From contig CP129489.1 of the NCBI GenBank assembly GCA_030584065.1, positions 1-64,000 on the forward strand: a DNA stretch of 64,000 nt, in the 5' to 3' direction. Position 1 is the first letter of the stretch. Every line of letters starts with the position of its first letter. Under the pieces are notes generated by a model, which saw only the letters and a program-made list of their open reading frames with translations, was not told the DNA's origin and searched no databases. This DNA is from Flavobacteriales bacterium (lineage in GTDB: Bacteria > Bacteroidota > Bacteroidia > Flavobacteriales_F > PHOS-HE28). Positions 31,210-41,600 of this stretch are shown here, piece after piece. Made by a program: the position numbers and the translations under genes.

Positions 31210-34086
31210 ATGAAGCCCATCCTGAAGAAGCTGCTGCCCGTGCTGGCGGCGCTCGCCGTGTTCTACGCGCTCAGCCTCGTCTATTTCAGTCCCGCCCTGG
31301 AGGGCAAGCGCCTGGTGCAGGGCGACCTGCGCAACTGGCAGGGCATGGCCCAGGAGATCCTCGAGCACCGCGAGGCCACCGACGAGGACCCGCTGTGGAC
31401 CGGAAGCATGTTCAGCGGCATGCCGGCCTACCAGATCACCGTGCTGTGGCCGGCCAACCTGCTGCGCTTCGCCGATCAGGCTTTCCATGGCTTCCTGCCC
31501 CGGCCCATGAGCTTCCTCTTCCTTTACCTGCTGGGCATGTACATCCTGCTGCGGTGCCTGCGGGTGGATCCCTGGCTGAGCATCGTGGGCGCCATCGCGT
31601 TCGGATTCAGCTCCTATTTCTTCGTCATCCTGGAGGCGGGCCACAACAGCAAGGCCAACGCCATCGGCTACGCCCCCATGGTGCTGGGCGCGGCGTGGGT
31701 GCTGCTGCGCGGGCGGGCGCTGCTCGGCGCGGCCCTGCTGGCGCTCTTCCTGGGCCTCGAGGTGATGATGAACCACGTGCAGATCACCTACTACCTGGGA
31801 TTCGTTCTGGTGCTGCTGGCCCTGGCGGAAGCCGCACGCGCCATCCGCGAGGGGCAGGCGGCCGACCTGGCGCGGCGCGCCGCGCTAGGGCTTGGCGGCG
31901 TGGCGCTGGCGCTCGCCTGCAACCTGGGCATGCTGTGGACCACCTACGAGTACGGCAGCTACACTACGCGCGGCCGAAGCGAGCTCACCATCACCCCGGA
32001 GGGCGCCGCAGCAGCGGCCAAGCAGACCAGCGGACTCGACCGCGACTATGTGACGCAGTGGAGCTACGGCAAGCAGGAGAGCCTTACGCTGCTGGTGCCC
32101 AACGCGAAGGGCGGCGCGTCGGCCTCCATCATCCAGAAGCAGGACGACTTCCGCCGCATCGAGGACCCCGCTTTCCGCAACGCGGTGGTGAAGGAGTACC
32201 AGGGCGGCGGCTACGTGAACGCTTATTGGGGCGATCAGGACTTCACCTCGGGCCCGGTTTACGTGGGTGCGATCGCCGTGCTGCTGCTGCTGGTGATGGC
32301 CGGTGCCGCCACCGGCCGTGCCGGCTGGTGGATGTTCAGCGCGCTCCTGCTGGCGCTGCTGCTCGTGTTCATCAACAACAGCATGGCGGTCGATGCGGCA
32401 ACGGGCGTCGCCACGCTCTGGGGGGTGAAGGCCTCGTGGCTCATGGGCGGCCTGGTGGTCGTCTACCTGCTTGCCGGCCTGTGGGCCATGCGCGATACGT
32501 TGGCCTATGCGCTCTTCGCTGCGCTGGTGCTCACCCTGCTGCTGAGCTGGGGGCGCAACCTGATGCCCCTCACCGACTTCTTCCTCGACCTCGTGCCGGG
32601 CTATAGCAAATTCCGCGCGGTCACCATCATCCTCGTGATCGTGGAGCTCGCGGTGCCCGTGCTCGGCATGGTGCACCTTGACCGCCTGCTGCGCGAGGGC
32701 GCGTGGGACAAGGCGAAGGAGCGCCGCTTCCTGGTGCCGGCCGGCGCCCTGCTCGCGCTGCTGCTGGCGCTGGCCATGGCGCCCGCCGCCTTCATCCAGC
32801 TGCTCAGCGATGCGGAGCGTGCCGCATTCAACGAGCGCATCGATTCCGGTGCTGCACCCGAGGCCGATGTGCGCCTCCTGGTCGATGGCATCAAGGCGTA
32901 CCGCGCGGATGTGGTCAGTGCCGATGCGTGGCGCAGCTTCGGTTTCGTGCTCGCCGCCGCGCTGGCCCTCTTCCTGTTCGGTCGCGGCAGGCTGCCCAAG
33001 CCCGCCTTCATCGCACTGCTCGGCATCCTGTTCATCGCCGACCTGTGGCCGGTGGACAAGCGCTACGTGAACAACGAGAAGGACAAGGGCCGCTACCTGG
33101 CATGGGAGGACGCCAAGGCCAGCCTCTTCCCGCACAAGCCGAACGCAGCCGATCAGGCCATCCTGCAGCAGGAGTGGACGCCCGCCGCAGATGCTTGGTA
33201 CAGGCAGGCACTCGAGCGCGCGAAGCAGAAGCGGGCCGCGGCGCGCGGCGCCGACCGCGTGATGAGCAAGGAGGAGGACCAGATGCTGCGCTACGCGGCG
33301 CTCCGGCGCGCCACCGACTATCGTGTGCTGTGGATGGGCAACCCCTTCAACGATTCGCGGGTGAGCTACTTCCACAAGAGCATCGGCGGCTACCACGGCG
33401 CCAAGCTGGAGCGCTACCAGGAGCTCATCGAGTTCCACCTGCGGCCCGCCATCGGGCGTGTCGCCGCCGGCTTCGGCGAAGGCGCCACAATAGCGCGCAT
33501 CGACAGCCTGCTGGCGCAGGAGCCGGTGCTGAACATGCTCAACGCGCGCTACCTCATCTACAGCAACGAGCGGCCGCCCATCCTCAACACCAATTCCCTG
33601 GGGAGCGCCTGGTTCGTGGAGGAGGCCCGGTGGGTGAAGAGCGCCGATGAGGAGATCACCGCATTGGGCGGCATCGATCCCGCGCGCACCGTGCTGCTCG
33701 ATGAGCGCCAGCGCGCGGCCATCGGTGATGCCCGGCCCGTGCCGGATCCCACGGCCACCGTGACGCTGGACCGCTATGCCACCGACCGGCAGGAGTACAC
33801 CGTGCGCTCGGAGAAGGGCGGCATCGTGGTGTTCAGCAGCATCTGGTACGGCCCCGACTGGCAGGCCAGCATCGATGGTGCGCCGGCCGCGCACGCCCGC
33901 GCCGACTATGTGCTGCGCGCCTTGGCGGTGCCCGCCGGCGAGCACAAGGTGGTGTTCGCCGTGCAGGGGAGGGCCTATGCGGCTGCGCAGCCCGTGATGC
34001 TCGGAGCCTCGTTGCTGGTGCTGCTGCTCGCGCTAGGTGTCCTCGGCCTGGAGGCGCGCAAGGCCCTCGCCAACGCCGGGGCATGA
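31210..34086 (+). CDS. YfhO family multi-pass membrane protein
   Basis: A 958-residue inner-membrane protein with a dozen or more hydrophobic helices and extracytoplasmic loops. The YfhO landmarks are near the N-terminus (LVQGDLRNWQGMAQEI, WTGSMFSGMPAYQI) and the GLEVMMNHVQITYYLG region near residue 185. The large C-terminal soluble part holds YFHKSIGGYHGAKLERYQEL and LNMLNARYLIYS, typical of the family. YfhO members modify or transfer glycosyl units on surface polymers such as lipoteichoic acid in Gram-positive bacteria. In Bacteroidota the substrate is unknown. The position at the head of the surface-glycan region agrees with a role there. Its stop overlaps the start of the next gene (ATGA). 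Confidence 0.88.
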   Translation: MKPILKKLLPVLAALAVFYALSLVYFSPALEGKRLVQGDLRNWQGMAQEILEHREATDEDPLWTGSMFSGMPAYQITVLWPANLLRFADQAFHGFLPRPMSFLFLYLLGMYILLRCLRVDPWLSIVGAIAFGFSSYFFVILEAGHNSKANAIGYAPMVLGAAWVLLRGRALLGAALLALFLGLEVMMNHVQITYYLGFVLVLLALAEAARAIREGQAADLARRAALGLGGVALALACNLGMLWTTYEYGSYTTRGRSELTITPEGAAAAAKQTSGLDRDYVTQWSYGKQESLTLLVPNAKGGASASIIQKQDDFRRIEDPAFRNAVVKEYQGGGYVNAYWGDQDFTSGPVYVGAIAVLLLLVMAGAATGRAGWWMFSALLLALLLVFINNSMAVDAATGVATLWGVKASWLMGGLVVVYLLAGLWAMRDTLAYALFAALVLTLLLSWGRNLMPLTDFFLDLVPGYSKFRAVTIILVIVELAVPVLGMVHLDRLLREGAWDKAKERRFLVPAGALLALLLALAMAPAAFIQLLSDAERAAFNERIDSGAAPEADVRLLVDGIKAYRADVVSADAWRSFGFVLAAALALFLFGRGRLPKPAFIALLGILFIADLWPVDKRYVNNEKDKGRYLAWEDAKASLFPHKPNAADQAILQQEWTPAADAWYRQALERAKQKRAAARGADRVMSKEEDQMLRYAALRRATDYRVLWMGNPFNDSRVSYFHKSIGGYHGAKLERYQELIEFHLRPAIGRVAAGFGEGATIARIDSLLAQEPVLNMLNARYLIYSNERPPILNTNSLGSAWFVEEARWVKSADEEITALGGIDPARTVLLDERQRAAIGDARPVPDPTATVTLDRYATDRQEYTVRSEKGGIVVFSSIWYGPDWQASIDGAPAAHARADYVLRALAVPAGEHKVVFAVQGRAYAAAQPVMLGASLLVLLLALGVLGLEARKALANAGA

Positions 34087-35372
34087 AGCGGGTGCTGGTG
34101 ATCACCTACTACTGGCCGCCCAACGCCGGGGTGGGCGGTCAGCGCTGGCTGAAGATGTGCCGGTACCTGCCTGAGCACGGCTGGAGCCCCGTGGTGTACA
34201 CGCCCTCGAACCCCGAGATGGCGGCGGTGGACGAAGGCCTGCTGCGCGATGTGGCGCCGGGCCTTGAGGTGATCAAGCGGCCCATTACCGAGCCCTTCGG
34301 CCTGTACAAGCGATTCACCGGCAGGGCGCAGGACGCGCGCATCCAGACCGCCTTCCTGAAGGAGGAGGGGAGCGGTGCGCCGGGCTGGAAGGAGCGACTG
34401 GCGCTGTGGGTGCGCAGCAACCTCTTCGTGCCCGATGCGCGCGTGTGGTGGGTGCGGCCGTCCATCCGGTACCTCCGCGAGTACCTGCGCGAGCATCCCG
34501 TCGATGCCGTGGTCACCACCGGTCCGCCGCACAGCATGCACCTGGTGGGCCTTGGGCTCAAGCGGGCCCTGGGCGTGCGCTGGGTGGCCGATTTCCGCGA
34601 TCCCTGGACGGGCATCGACTATTACCAGCAGCTGAGCCTCACGCGCTGGGCCGATGCGCGCCATCGCCGGATGGAGCGCACGGTGCTCGCTAGCGCCGAC
34701 CGTGTGGTCACCGTGAGCTGGCGCTGGGCAAAGGAACTGGAGGCGCTCGGCGCCAGGGACGTGGCAGTGGTCACCAATGGCTATGATCCCGCCGATCTCC
34801 CGCGCGCGCCGGTGCAGGTGGATGAGGAGTGCTCGCTGGTGCATGCCGGATCGATGAGCCCCACGCGCGACCAGCCCGGCCTGTGGAAGCTGCTTGCACG
34901 GCTCTGCGCAGATGATGAGGGCTTCGCCGCGCGCTTCAGGCTGCGGTTCGTGGGCCCGGTCGATGCCAGCGTGATCGCCAGCGTGAATGCCGCTGGCCTT
35001 GGCGCGCATGTGGAGCGCATGGGCCACCTGCCGCGGGCGGAGGCCATGCGTGAGATCGCGCGGGCGCGCGTGCTGCTGCTGCCCATCAACACCACCGCCA
35101 ATCAGCACGGGATCCTGCCCACCAAGCTCTATGAGTACCTGAGCACGGGCCGGCCCATCCTTGCTGTGGGCCCGCGCGACGGCGATGCGGCGCGCGTGCT
35201 CGGCGAGGCCCACCTGCTGCTGCCCCCAACGCCTTCCGCAACCGATGCCGCACGGGTGCGGGCGCTCTTCGATGCCCCGCCCGTGGATGCCGCCGCCTAT
35301 GCGCGCTACGACCGCCGCGCGCTGGCTGGCGGTATGGCCGGCGTGCTGGACGGCCTTGTCGCCAACCGCTGA
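34083..35372 (+). CDS. Glycosyltransferase family 4-like protein
   Basis: A 429-residue GT-B fold glycosyltransferase. The N-terminal domain opens with RVLVITYYWPPNAGVGGQRW (donor/acceptor cleft glycine-rich loop), followed by VVTTGPPHSMHLVG and WVADFRDPWTG. The C-terminal domain has VVTNGYDPADLP, LVHAGSMSPTRD and the sugar-nucleotide segment PTKLYEYLSTGRPILAVGP with the conserved glutamate. Family members add sugars to surface polysaccharides or O-antigen from NDP-sugars on the cytoplasmic side. The substrate is unknown. It overlaps YfhO by four bases, so the two are translated together. Confidence 0.88.
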   Translation: MKRVLVITYYWPPNAGVGGQRWLKMCRYLPEHGWSPVVYTPSNPEMAAVDEGLLRDVAPGLEVIKRPITEPFGLYKRFTGRAQDARIQTAFLKEEGSGAPGWKERLALWVRSNLFVPDARVWWVRPSIRYLREYLREHPVDAVVTTGPPHSMHLVGLGLKRALGVRWVADFRDPWTGIDYYQQLSLTRWADARHRRMERTVLASADRVVTVSWRWAKELEALGARDVAVVTNGYDPADLPRAPVQVDEECSLVHAGSMSPTRDQPGLWKLLARLCADDEGFAARFRLRFVGPVDASVIASVNAAGLGAHVERMGHLPRAEAMREIARARVLLLPINTTANQHGILPTKLYEYLSTGRPILAVGPRDGDAARVLGEAHLLLPPTPSATDAARVRALFDAPPVDAAAYARYDRRALAGGMAGVLDGLVANR

Positions 35373-35382
35373 CCGGCGCGCC

Positions 35383-35390
35383 TACTTTCG
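35383..35390 (+). promoter_or_regulatory. Putative -7 box TACTTTCG before the first flippase gene
   Basis: TACTTTCG ends nine bases before ATG 35400. A TTG about 25 bases upstream is a possible -33 element. Confidence 0.4.
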
Positions 35391-35399
35391 CCCGTCACC

Positions 35400-36899
35400 A
35401 TGGGGATCATCGCCCGCCAGGCCACCCTAAACACCCTGCTCGCCTACCTCGGCATCGGCCTTGGCTTCGTCAATGTGGTGCTGCTCTATCCGCGGGTGCT
35501 GGCTGCCGATGAGTTCGGGCTCACGCGCCTGCTGGTCTCCATCGCCACCATCGCCGCGCAGGTGGCGCAGCTGGGCGCGGAGAACACGGTGATCCGCTAC
35601 TTCCCCTACTTCCGCGATCCGGCGCGCGGGCACCGCGGGCTGCTGGGCATGCTGCTGCTCTTCGGCCTCGTGGTGTCGCTCATCGCCATCCTTGTGCTCT
35701 GGGGCTTCCACGGCGCCTTCACCCGGGTGTTCGCCGATCGCAACGCGCTCTACGGCACCTATGGGCTTCTGCTGCTGCCCATCGTCCTGGCGGAGGTGTA
35801 TTTCATCCTGTTGCGCAGCTACAGCCGTTCGCTCCGGCGCACCGTGCAGCCCACCTTCATCCGCGAGTTCGTGATGCGCGCGCTCCAGACCGCGCTCATC
35901 GCCTTGCAGGCCTGGCTCCACCTGCCCTTCAGCCTCTTCATGGCGCTCTACGCCGCCGTGTTCCTGGCCTGCACCCTGGCGCTCGTGGCCGACCTGTGGC
36001 GCGCAGGTGAGCTGCGCCTGGGCTGGGCGCACCGCTGGATGCCCGGCCGCCTGCGCCGCAGCCTAATCGCCTACACCGCCTTCACCTTCTCGGCCAGTGT
36101 GGCGGGCATCATCCTCGGCAACATGGACCAGCTCATGATCGGTGCCATGCTCGGCGAGCAGTCCCTCACCTATGTGGCGCACTACGCGGTTGCCTTCTAT
36201 TTCGGCAGCGTCATCGCCGCACCGGGTCGCGCGCTGCAACAGGCCGCTGCACCCCTGCTGGCCGAGGCCTGGAAGCGCAACGACCGGGGGCTGGTGGGCG
36301 ACCTCTACCGTCGGAGCGCCTTCGCCCAGCTGCTCTTCAGCGGCTTCCTCTTCGTGCTCATGTTCACCGGCATGGAGGACCTATTCGGGCTGCTGCCGCC
36401 GGCCTATTCGGGAGCGGCCATCGTGGCCTTCATCATCGGCCTGGCCTACCTGCTCAACAGCAGCATCGGCCTGAGCCCGGCCATCATCAGCATGTCGCGG
36501 AGCTACCGACTCGATGCCTTCAGCTCGCTGGCGATGGTGGCCATCAATCTGGTGGCCAACTTCTTCCTGATCCGCTCCATGGGGCTGGCGGGAGCGGCAT
36601 GGGCCACCTTCATCTCGCTGCTGGCGGTGAACGCCTACCGCACCTGGTTCCTGTGGTGGAAGTACGGGCTATGGCCCTTCGACCGTCGCTCCGCGCTGGT
36701 GATGGCGCTGATTGCGCTGCTGTCCTTGGCGCTGCCCTGGGTTCCGCTCACGATGAATCCCTGGGTCGACCTGCCGCTGCGCGCGCTGCTGGCGGCGGCC
36801 CTCTTCTGGCCGGCGGCCCACGTCCTGGGCCTCACGCGCGAACTGGTGGAGCTGCTGGCCCGGTTCCGCGACCGCTTTGCGGGCACCCCGCAATCATAG
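35400..36899 (+). CDS. Polysaccharide flippase (Wzx/MurJ-like, MOP superfamily)
   Basis: A 499-residue inner-membrane protein with about 14 helices of the polysaccharide-export/flippase type. It begins ARQATLNTLLAYLGIGLGFV, as in lipopolysaccharide biosynthesis flippases, with YPRVLAADEFGLTRLL. It would move lipid-linked oligosaccharides to the outer leaflet. It has no soluble domains. The gene stops 6 bases into the convergent methyltransferase gene. A second, different flippase occurs at 55465-56865. Confidence 0.85.
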   Translation: MGIIARQATLNTLLAYLGIGLGFVNVVLLYPRVLAADEFGLTRLLVSIATIAAQVAQLGAENTVIRYFPYFRDPARGHRGLLGMLLLFGLVVSLIAILVLWGFHGAFTRVFADRNALYGTYGLLLLPIVLAEVYFILLRSYSRSLRRTVQPTFIREFVMRALQTALIALQAWLHLPFSLFMALYAAVFLACTLALVADLWRAGELRLGWAHRWMPGRLRRSLIAYTAFTFSASVAGIILGNMDQLMIGAMLGEQSLTYVAHYAVAFYFGSVIAAPGRALQQAAAPLLAEAWKRNDRGLVGDLYRRSAFAQLLFSGFLFVLMFTGMEDLFGLLPPAYSGAAIVAFIIGLAYLLNSSIGLSPAIISMSRSYRLDAFSSLAMVAINLVANFFLIRSMGLAGAAWATFISLLAVNAYRTWFLWWKYGLWPFDRRSALVMALIALLSLALPWVPLTMNPWVDLPLRALLAAALFWPAAHVLGLTRELVELLARFRDRFAGTPQS

Positions 36900-37556
36900 G
36901 GCGCGTATCGCGAAGCTCAGGTGCCGGTCCGTCTCATGGGTGAGCAGGACCAGCTCCCAATCGTGCTTCACGCAGAACTCATGCACCGCTTCCACCACCC
37001 CGTAGCGCACACCGCCGTCCCAGTTGCCGGTGATGTAGTCGTGCCCGGCGATGATTCCGCCCGGCTTCACCTTGGTGCGTGCGATCTCCAGCTCGGCGGC
37101 CGTGACACGATAGCCGTGGTCGGTGTCGATGTAGATCCAGTCGAAGAGGCCGTCGGGATAGGACTTCAGCACCTCGGTGCTCAGCCCCAGGTCGATCCGC
37201 ACCTGCCCGGTGGCGATCTCCTTGGCGAAGCGGTCGCGCACATGCTGCTGCAGGCCGCCGTGGTAGCGCTTGCTGCCCCACATGTCGATGAGGTGCAGCC
37301 GCTGCGGGCGGCTGATGGCCAGGATGCGCGCCGAGAAATCGCCATGGTCCACGCCGGCCTCGGCCACCACCCCGCCCTTGGGCAGGGCCTCGAGGAAGGC
37401 ATCGCGGTCGGTCACTACGCGCAGGCGGGCGATGTGCCGCGGCTGCAGCTCCACCTTCGGGATGGCCCGGCTCTGTGCGGCCCGCACCCTGCCGAGCAGG
37501 GCGTTGAGCCCGCGATACACCGGTTTGCCGATGAGGTCCTTGATCAGTGCGGCCAT
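36894..37556 (-). CDS. Class I SAM-dependent methyltransferase
   Basis: A 220-residue protein with a Rossmann methyltransferase core. Motif I is GGVVAEAGVDHGDFSARILA, an acidic residue follows in LHLIDMWGS, and IYIDTDHGYRVTAAELE and KPGGIIAGHDYI are the next strands. This is the Methyltransf_24 type often found among surface-glycan genes, where it may methylate a sugar. The first 40 residues are basic and may anchor it. It lies on the opposite strand inside the glycan region, divergent from the glycosyltransferase at 37622. Confidence 0.78.
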   Translation of the reverse strand: MAALIKDLIGKPVYRGLNALLGRVRAAQSRAIPKVELQPRHIARLRVVTDRDAFLEALPKGGVVAEAGVDHGDFSARILAISRPQRLHLIDMWGSKRYHGGLQQHVRDRFAKEIATGQVRIDLGLSTEVLKSYPDGLFDWIYIDTDHGYRVTAAELEIARTKVKPGGIIAGHDYITGNWDGGVRYGVVEAVHEFCVKHDWELVLLTHETDRHLSFAIRAL

Positions 37557-37573
37557 GGGAGCGGGAGCGGCGC

Positions 37574-37581
37574 CGAAAATA
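37574..37581 (-). promoter_or_regulatory. Putative -7 box TATTTTCG before the methyltransferase gene
   Basis: Minus-strand TATTTTCG ends 17 bases before the ATG at 37556, back to back with the plus-strand box at 37603. Confidence 0.45.
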
Positions 37582-37602
37582 GCCGCATGGGGCTTGCCCG
37601 CC

Positions 37603-37610
37603 TAGCTTCG
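37603..37610 (+). promoter_or_regulatory. Putative -7 box TAGCTTCG before the 37622 glycosyltransferase gene
   Basis: TAGCTTCG ends 11 bases before ATG 37622. Confidence 0.4.
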
Positions 37611-37621
37611 CTGCGGACGAC

Positions 37622-38686
37622 ATGCCAGGGAAGCCGAAGCTGGTCTATTGCACGACGATCATGGCCTCGTTCGCGCGGAACGACATGGCGCTGCTTGCTG
37701 CGCGCTTCCGCGTGGTGCCCTTCGTGTTCGCCCCGCGCAGCAAGGCGCACACGCCCTGGGAGCTGCTGCGCCAGCTGGCCTTCCTGCTCAGGCATCTGCC
37801 CGGTGCCGCAGTGTCCGTCACCCAGTTCGGCGGATTCCATGCGGCGCTTCCGGTGCTGTTCGGGCGGCTGCTGCGCGTTCCGGCCGTGGTGGTGCTGGGC
37901 GGCTTCGATTGCGCATCCTTCCCCTCGTTCCGGTACGGGGCGCACCATCGGTTCCCCATGGGCGCCATCACCCGCTGGTCGCTGCGCCATGCGTCTCACC
38001 TGGTGCCCTGCAGCCAGAACCTCGTGCTTTCCGAGCAGCGGTATTCCCAGGCGCCGGGCGATCCGCTCCTGCAGGGCTACAAGGCCTTCGACCCCGGGAA
38101 TGCCGTGCCCTGCACGGTGATCCCCTACGGCTACGATGCGGATCGTTTCAAGCCGGCGGGGAGGCCTGCGCCGCGCAGCTTCCTCACGGTCGCGCAGATG
38201 AACGCATCCAACTTCGAGCGCAAGGGGATCGACCTGCTCTTCGCGCTCGCCGACCGCCTGCCCGACTGCCGCTTCACGGTGGTGGGCAACACCCCGGCCA
38301 TGCGCTATGCGCGTGTCCCGCCCAACGTGGAGCTGGTGGGCTTCGTGCCGTACGAGGAGCTCCCGGCCGTGTATGCGCGTCATGCCTTCTACCTGCAGCT
38401 GAGCATCTGGGAGGGCTTCCCCAGCGCGCCGTGCGAGGCCATGCTCTGCGGCTGCGTTCCCATCGTGAGCCGGGTGGCGGCGCTGCCCGACATCGCCGGC
38501 GATGCGGGATTCTACCTCGAGCGGCGCGATGCCGATGAGCTGGAGCGGACGGTGCGTGCGGCGCTGCAGGCCGATGGGGAGCGGCGGTCGCAGGCGGCGC
38601 GCGCACGGATCATGGAGCGCTATCCGCCCGCTGTGCGTCAGGCGCTCCTGCGCCTGGTGGAGCAGGTGGCCGGACTGGCGGATTGA
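37622..38686 (+). CDS. Glycosyltransferase family 4-like protein
   Basis: A 354-residue GT-B glycosyltransferase. The N-terminal half is less typical (LVYCTTIMASFARNDMALLA, VVVLGGFDCASFPSFRYG). The C-terminal domain has PYGYDADRFKPAG, FERKGIDLLFALADRLPDCR, VPPNVELVGFVPYEELPAVY and SIWEGFPSAPCEAMLCGCVP, with the E(x7)E motif of GT4. It probably transfers an NDP-sugar to a lipid-linked glycan in the cytoplasm. It stands alone between two minus-strand genes and has its own promoter box. Confidence 0.87.
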   Translation: MPGKPKLVYCTTIMASFARNDMALLAARFRVVPFVFAPRSKAHTPWELLRQLAFLLRHLPGAAVSVTQFGGFHAALPVLFGRLLRVPAVVVLGGFDCASFPSFRYGAHHRFPMGAITRWSLRHASHLVPCSQNLVLSEQRYSQAPGDPLLQGYKAFDPGNAVPCTVIPYGYDADRFKPAGRPAPRSFLTVAQMNASNFERKGIDLLFALADRLPDCRFTVVGNTPAMRYARVPPNVELVGFVPYEELPAVYARHAFYLQLSIWEGFPSAPCEAMLCGCVPIVSRVAALPDIAGDAGFYLERRDADELERTVRAALQADGERRSQAARARIMERYPPAVRQALLRLVEQVAGLAD

Positions 38687-38690
38687 GCGC

Positions 38691-41600
38691 TCAGAAGCTA
38701 CGGCCGATGGCCACGAGGTAGCGGAAGGCGAAGTGCTCTGCCTCACCGGCGGGAAGCGCGGAGAGGAAGAGCGGCAGGTCGAACCGGATGGTCAGCGGCT
38801 TGATGTCGTGCAGCGGTCCCCATCTGCGGATGGTGAGCGCCGCTCCCACGCCGGCGTCGGCGCGCGGCTCGGCGAAGGCGAGCAGGGTGCCGTCGGCATC
38901 GATGCGCCTGTAGGCCATCATGCCGGCATCGCCGAATAGGTAGGCATCGAGGTGGAGGTAGCGGGCCAGTTTGCCGGGCTTGAAGCGGACCAGGCCGTCG
39001 AGGTCGAGCTCGGCGCTGCCGCCGATGCCGGTGCTGCCGCTGTAGGTGAGCACCTGGTTGCCATGGGCGTCGGTCTCGGGCGCCAAGTAGCCTGCATAGC
39101 CGCGCAACCCTAGGCCGCCGCCGAAATGCAGCGGCTGCGTGGCGGCGCCATAGCCCGTCCAGTCATAGGGCACGAAGCCGGCGCTGCGCATGTACTTGCT
39201 CTCCATCATCTCCTCTGGCGAAGCGCCGGCCAGGTACAGGGCGCTCTCGCGTGGCGTGGCGCCAGAGCCGTATTGCGCCAGCAGGCGCGTCCGCAGCTCC
39301 AAGGGCCCGCGGCGATTGCTGTTGATGGCGGTGAGCCGCAGCCAGCCGTAGCCTTGAGCCGCGCCCACTGCGCTGTTGCGCGCCTCCAGGGTGATGCGGC
39401 CCTGGGTGCCGCCTTTCCGGTAGCGGTGGCTGAGGCTCAGGTTCACCGAGGCGTTCAGGGCGTTCAGCTCCCATTCCTGCGGATGCAGGAGGTAGGTGAG
39501 GTCCGTGCTGTCAGCGCGCCAGAAGTAGAGGGCTTCCGCCTGGGCCTCGGTGCGGCCATTGGGCAATGCCCAGCGGAAACCGCCGCCGAAGCGCTTGAGC
39601 CCATCGAGCGAGCGGGCATGCACGAAGACCGAGGAGCCGCGCAGCACGTGGTCGGTGCCGTTGGTGTAACGGAAGTTGAAGGAGAGCCTGTCGAACCCGG
39701 TGTCCGTGTTGCCGGGAATGCTGTCCACCGCCACGGCGCGATTGCTGGGCGGAAGGTGCTGGGCCATGCCGGTGTTCACCCATGCGCTGAGGTGGAAGCG
39801 ATGCTTGTGCCGCAGGTACCCGCCGTGCGCGTGGAAGCCGGCCTTCACGCCGTCGTAGCCGTTCCACCAGAGGTCGGGCCGCACGAAGGCCTCGTAGGTG
39901 CGACGGTCAGGGGCATTCCACAGGTGATGGTCGAAGGTGACCTCCACGGGAGGCACCAGATGGTCGTTGAGGGCGTAGCGGTCGGCCAGCCGATGCGAGG
40001 TGTCGATGCTCACCTGCGCGATCCCGGTGGGGATGTCCACCCGTGCCAGGTAGTCGCGATGCAGGGTCCCGAATCCGGTCCAGCGCGGCAGTACGTCAGC
40101 GGGCGTGCGCTTCACGAACCAGGTGTTGGGGATGTGGAAGTCGTAGGTGCGGCCGTCCTTGGCGGTCACGCGCAGGTCGATGGGCATCTGCATGCTGCCC
40201 TGGCGCCGGATGCGGATGGTCTGACCGCCGTCCTTGTGGCGCCCGGTGACGCGCTTCACGGCATAGTCGATGGTCCTGTCGGTCTCGATCCATTGGTCGA
40301 AGAACCAGTTGAGGTCGGCGCCGGAGTGGTCGATGAAGCTCTGGCGCATGTCCTCCGGATAGGGATGGCACAGCCTCCACTGGTCGAAATAGCCGCGCAG
40401 GGCGTGCTGGAAGAGCGAGTCGCCGAGCACATACTGCAGGTTATAGAGCATCACGGCGGTCTTTCCGTAGACATGCCCATAGCCCCCGTAGCCGCGCGCC
40501 TCCCACTCCTCGAAATCGTCGCTGTGCACATTGATGGGCGGCACGCGCAGGCGGACGGCATCGCGCATGTATCCCCCGTACACCTCGCTCTCGCGCGCGA
40601 GTTCGGGGAGCGTGTAGCGGCGCTCGTAGCGCGTGCGCGGCGTATCGGCCACCAGCGTGTCGCCGTCGATCAGCTCAAGGCCCCATGCGGTGAGGAACTG
40701 GGTGAAGCCCTCGTCGAGGAAGGCGCGGTAGGTCTCGTTGTTGCCCACCATGCCGTAGAACCAGTTGTGCCCGATCTCGTGCACGAAGAGGCTGCGGTAC
40801 CAGGGGTCGCGCCCGCCATCGAGCGTGAGCATGGGGTATTCCATGCCGTCGCGGGCGTCGGCCACGATCATCTTGGGATGGATGTAGGGGCCGATGGAGG
40901 CGCTGAGCGCCGCGATGGTGCTGGCACAGTATGCTGCGGCATTCTGCCACCCGCTGGCATGCGGCTCCTGGGCCAGTGCGATGCACCGCACGCCGTTCCA
41001 TTCGGCCTCGCCGATGCGGTAGGTGGGGTCGGCGGTGAAGGCGAAGTCGTGCGTATTCTCGCTGTGGAAGCGCCAGGTCTTGCGCTTGCCGGGTACCGGC
41101 TCGATGACCACCGAGGGCCGTTCGTTCCAGGGCTTGTCCTTGAAGTTGCGCAGGTCGAGCCGCTGGCGAAGCTCGGCGGGCATGCATTCCTGCGGGTTCT
41201 GCAGCACGCCCGTGGCGTCCACCACATAGTGATGCGGCAGGTCCAGCGTCACATCGAAGGTGCCATAGTCGCCATAGAACTCGTTGCCCAGGTGCTGCTG
41301 CGTGTCCCAGCCGAATCGGCGGTCGTAGACCGCGATACGCGGGTACCAGTGCACACCGTCGTAGTGCTTCCAGCCCCAAGCGTCGAAGAGCTTCATGCGC
41401 CGGTCCAGTCCCATGGCCCAGTGCGTGGTGAAGGCGATGCGGAAGGTGATGCGCTCGCCGGGCGGCAGGGGAGCGGGCAGCCAGGCCTTCAGCACGGTGT
41501 TGTCCTGTTCGGTGCGCAGGGTGTCGCCTTCGGCGGTGAAGGCGTCGACGCGCGTGCCGGTATAAGGCAGGTCCTTGTACCGTCGCATGTCCCAGCCCTC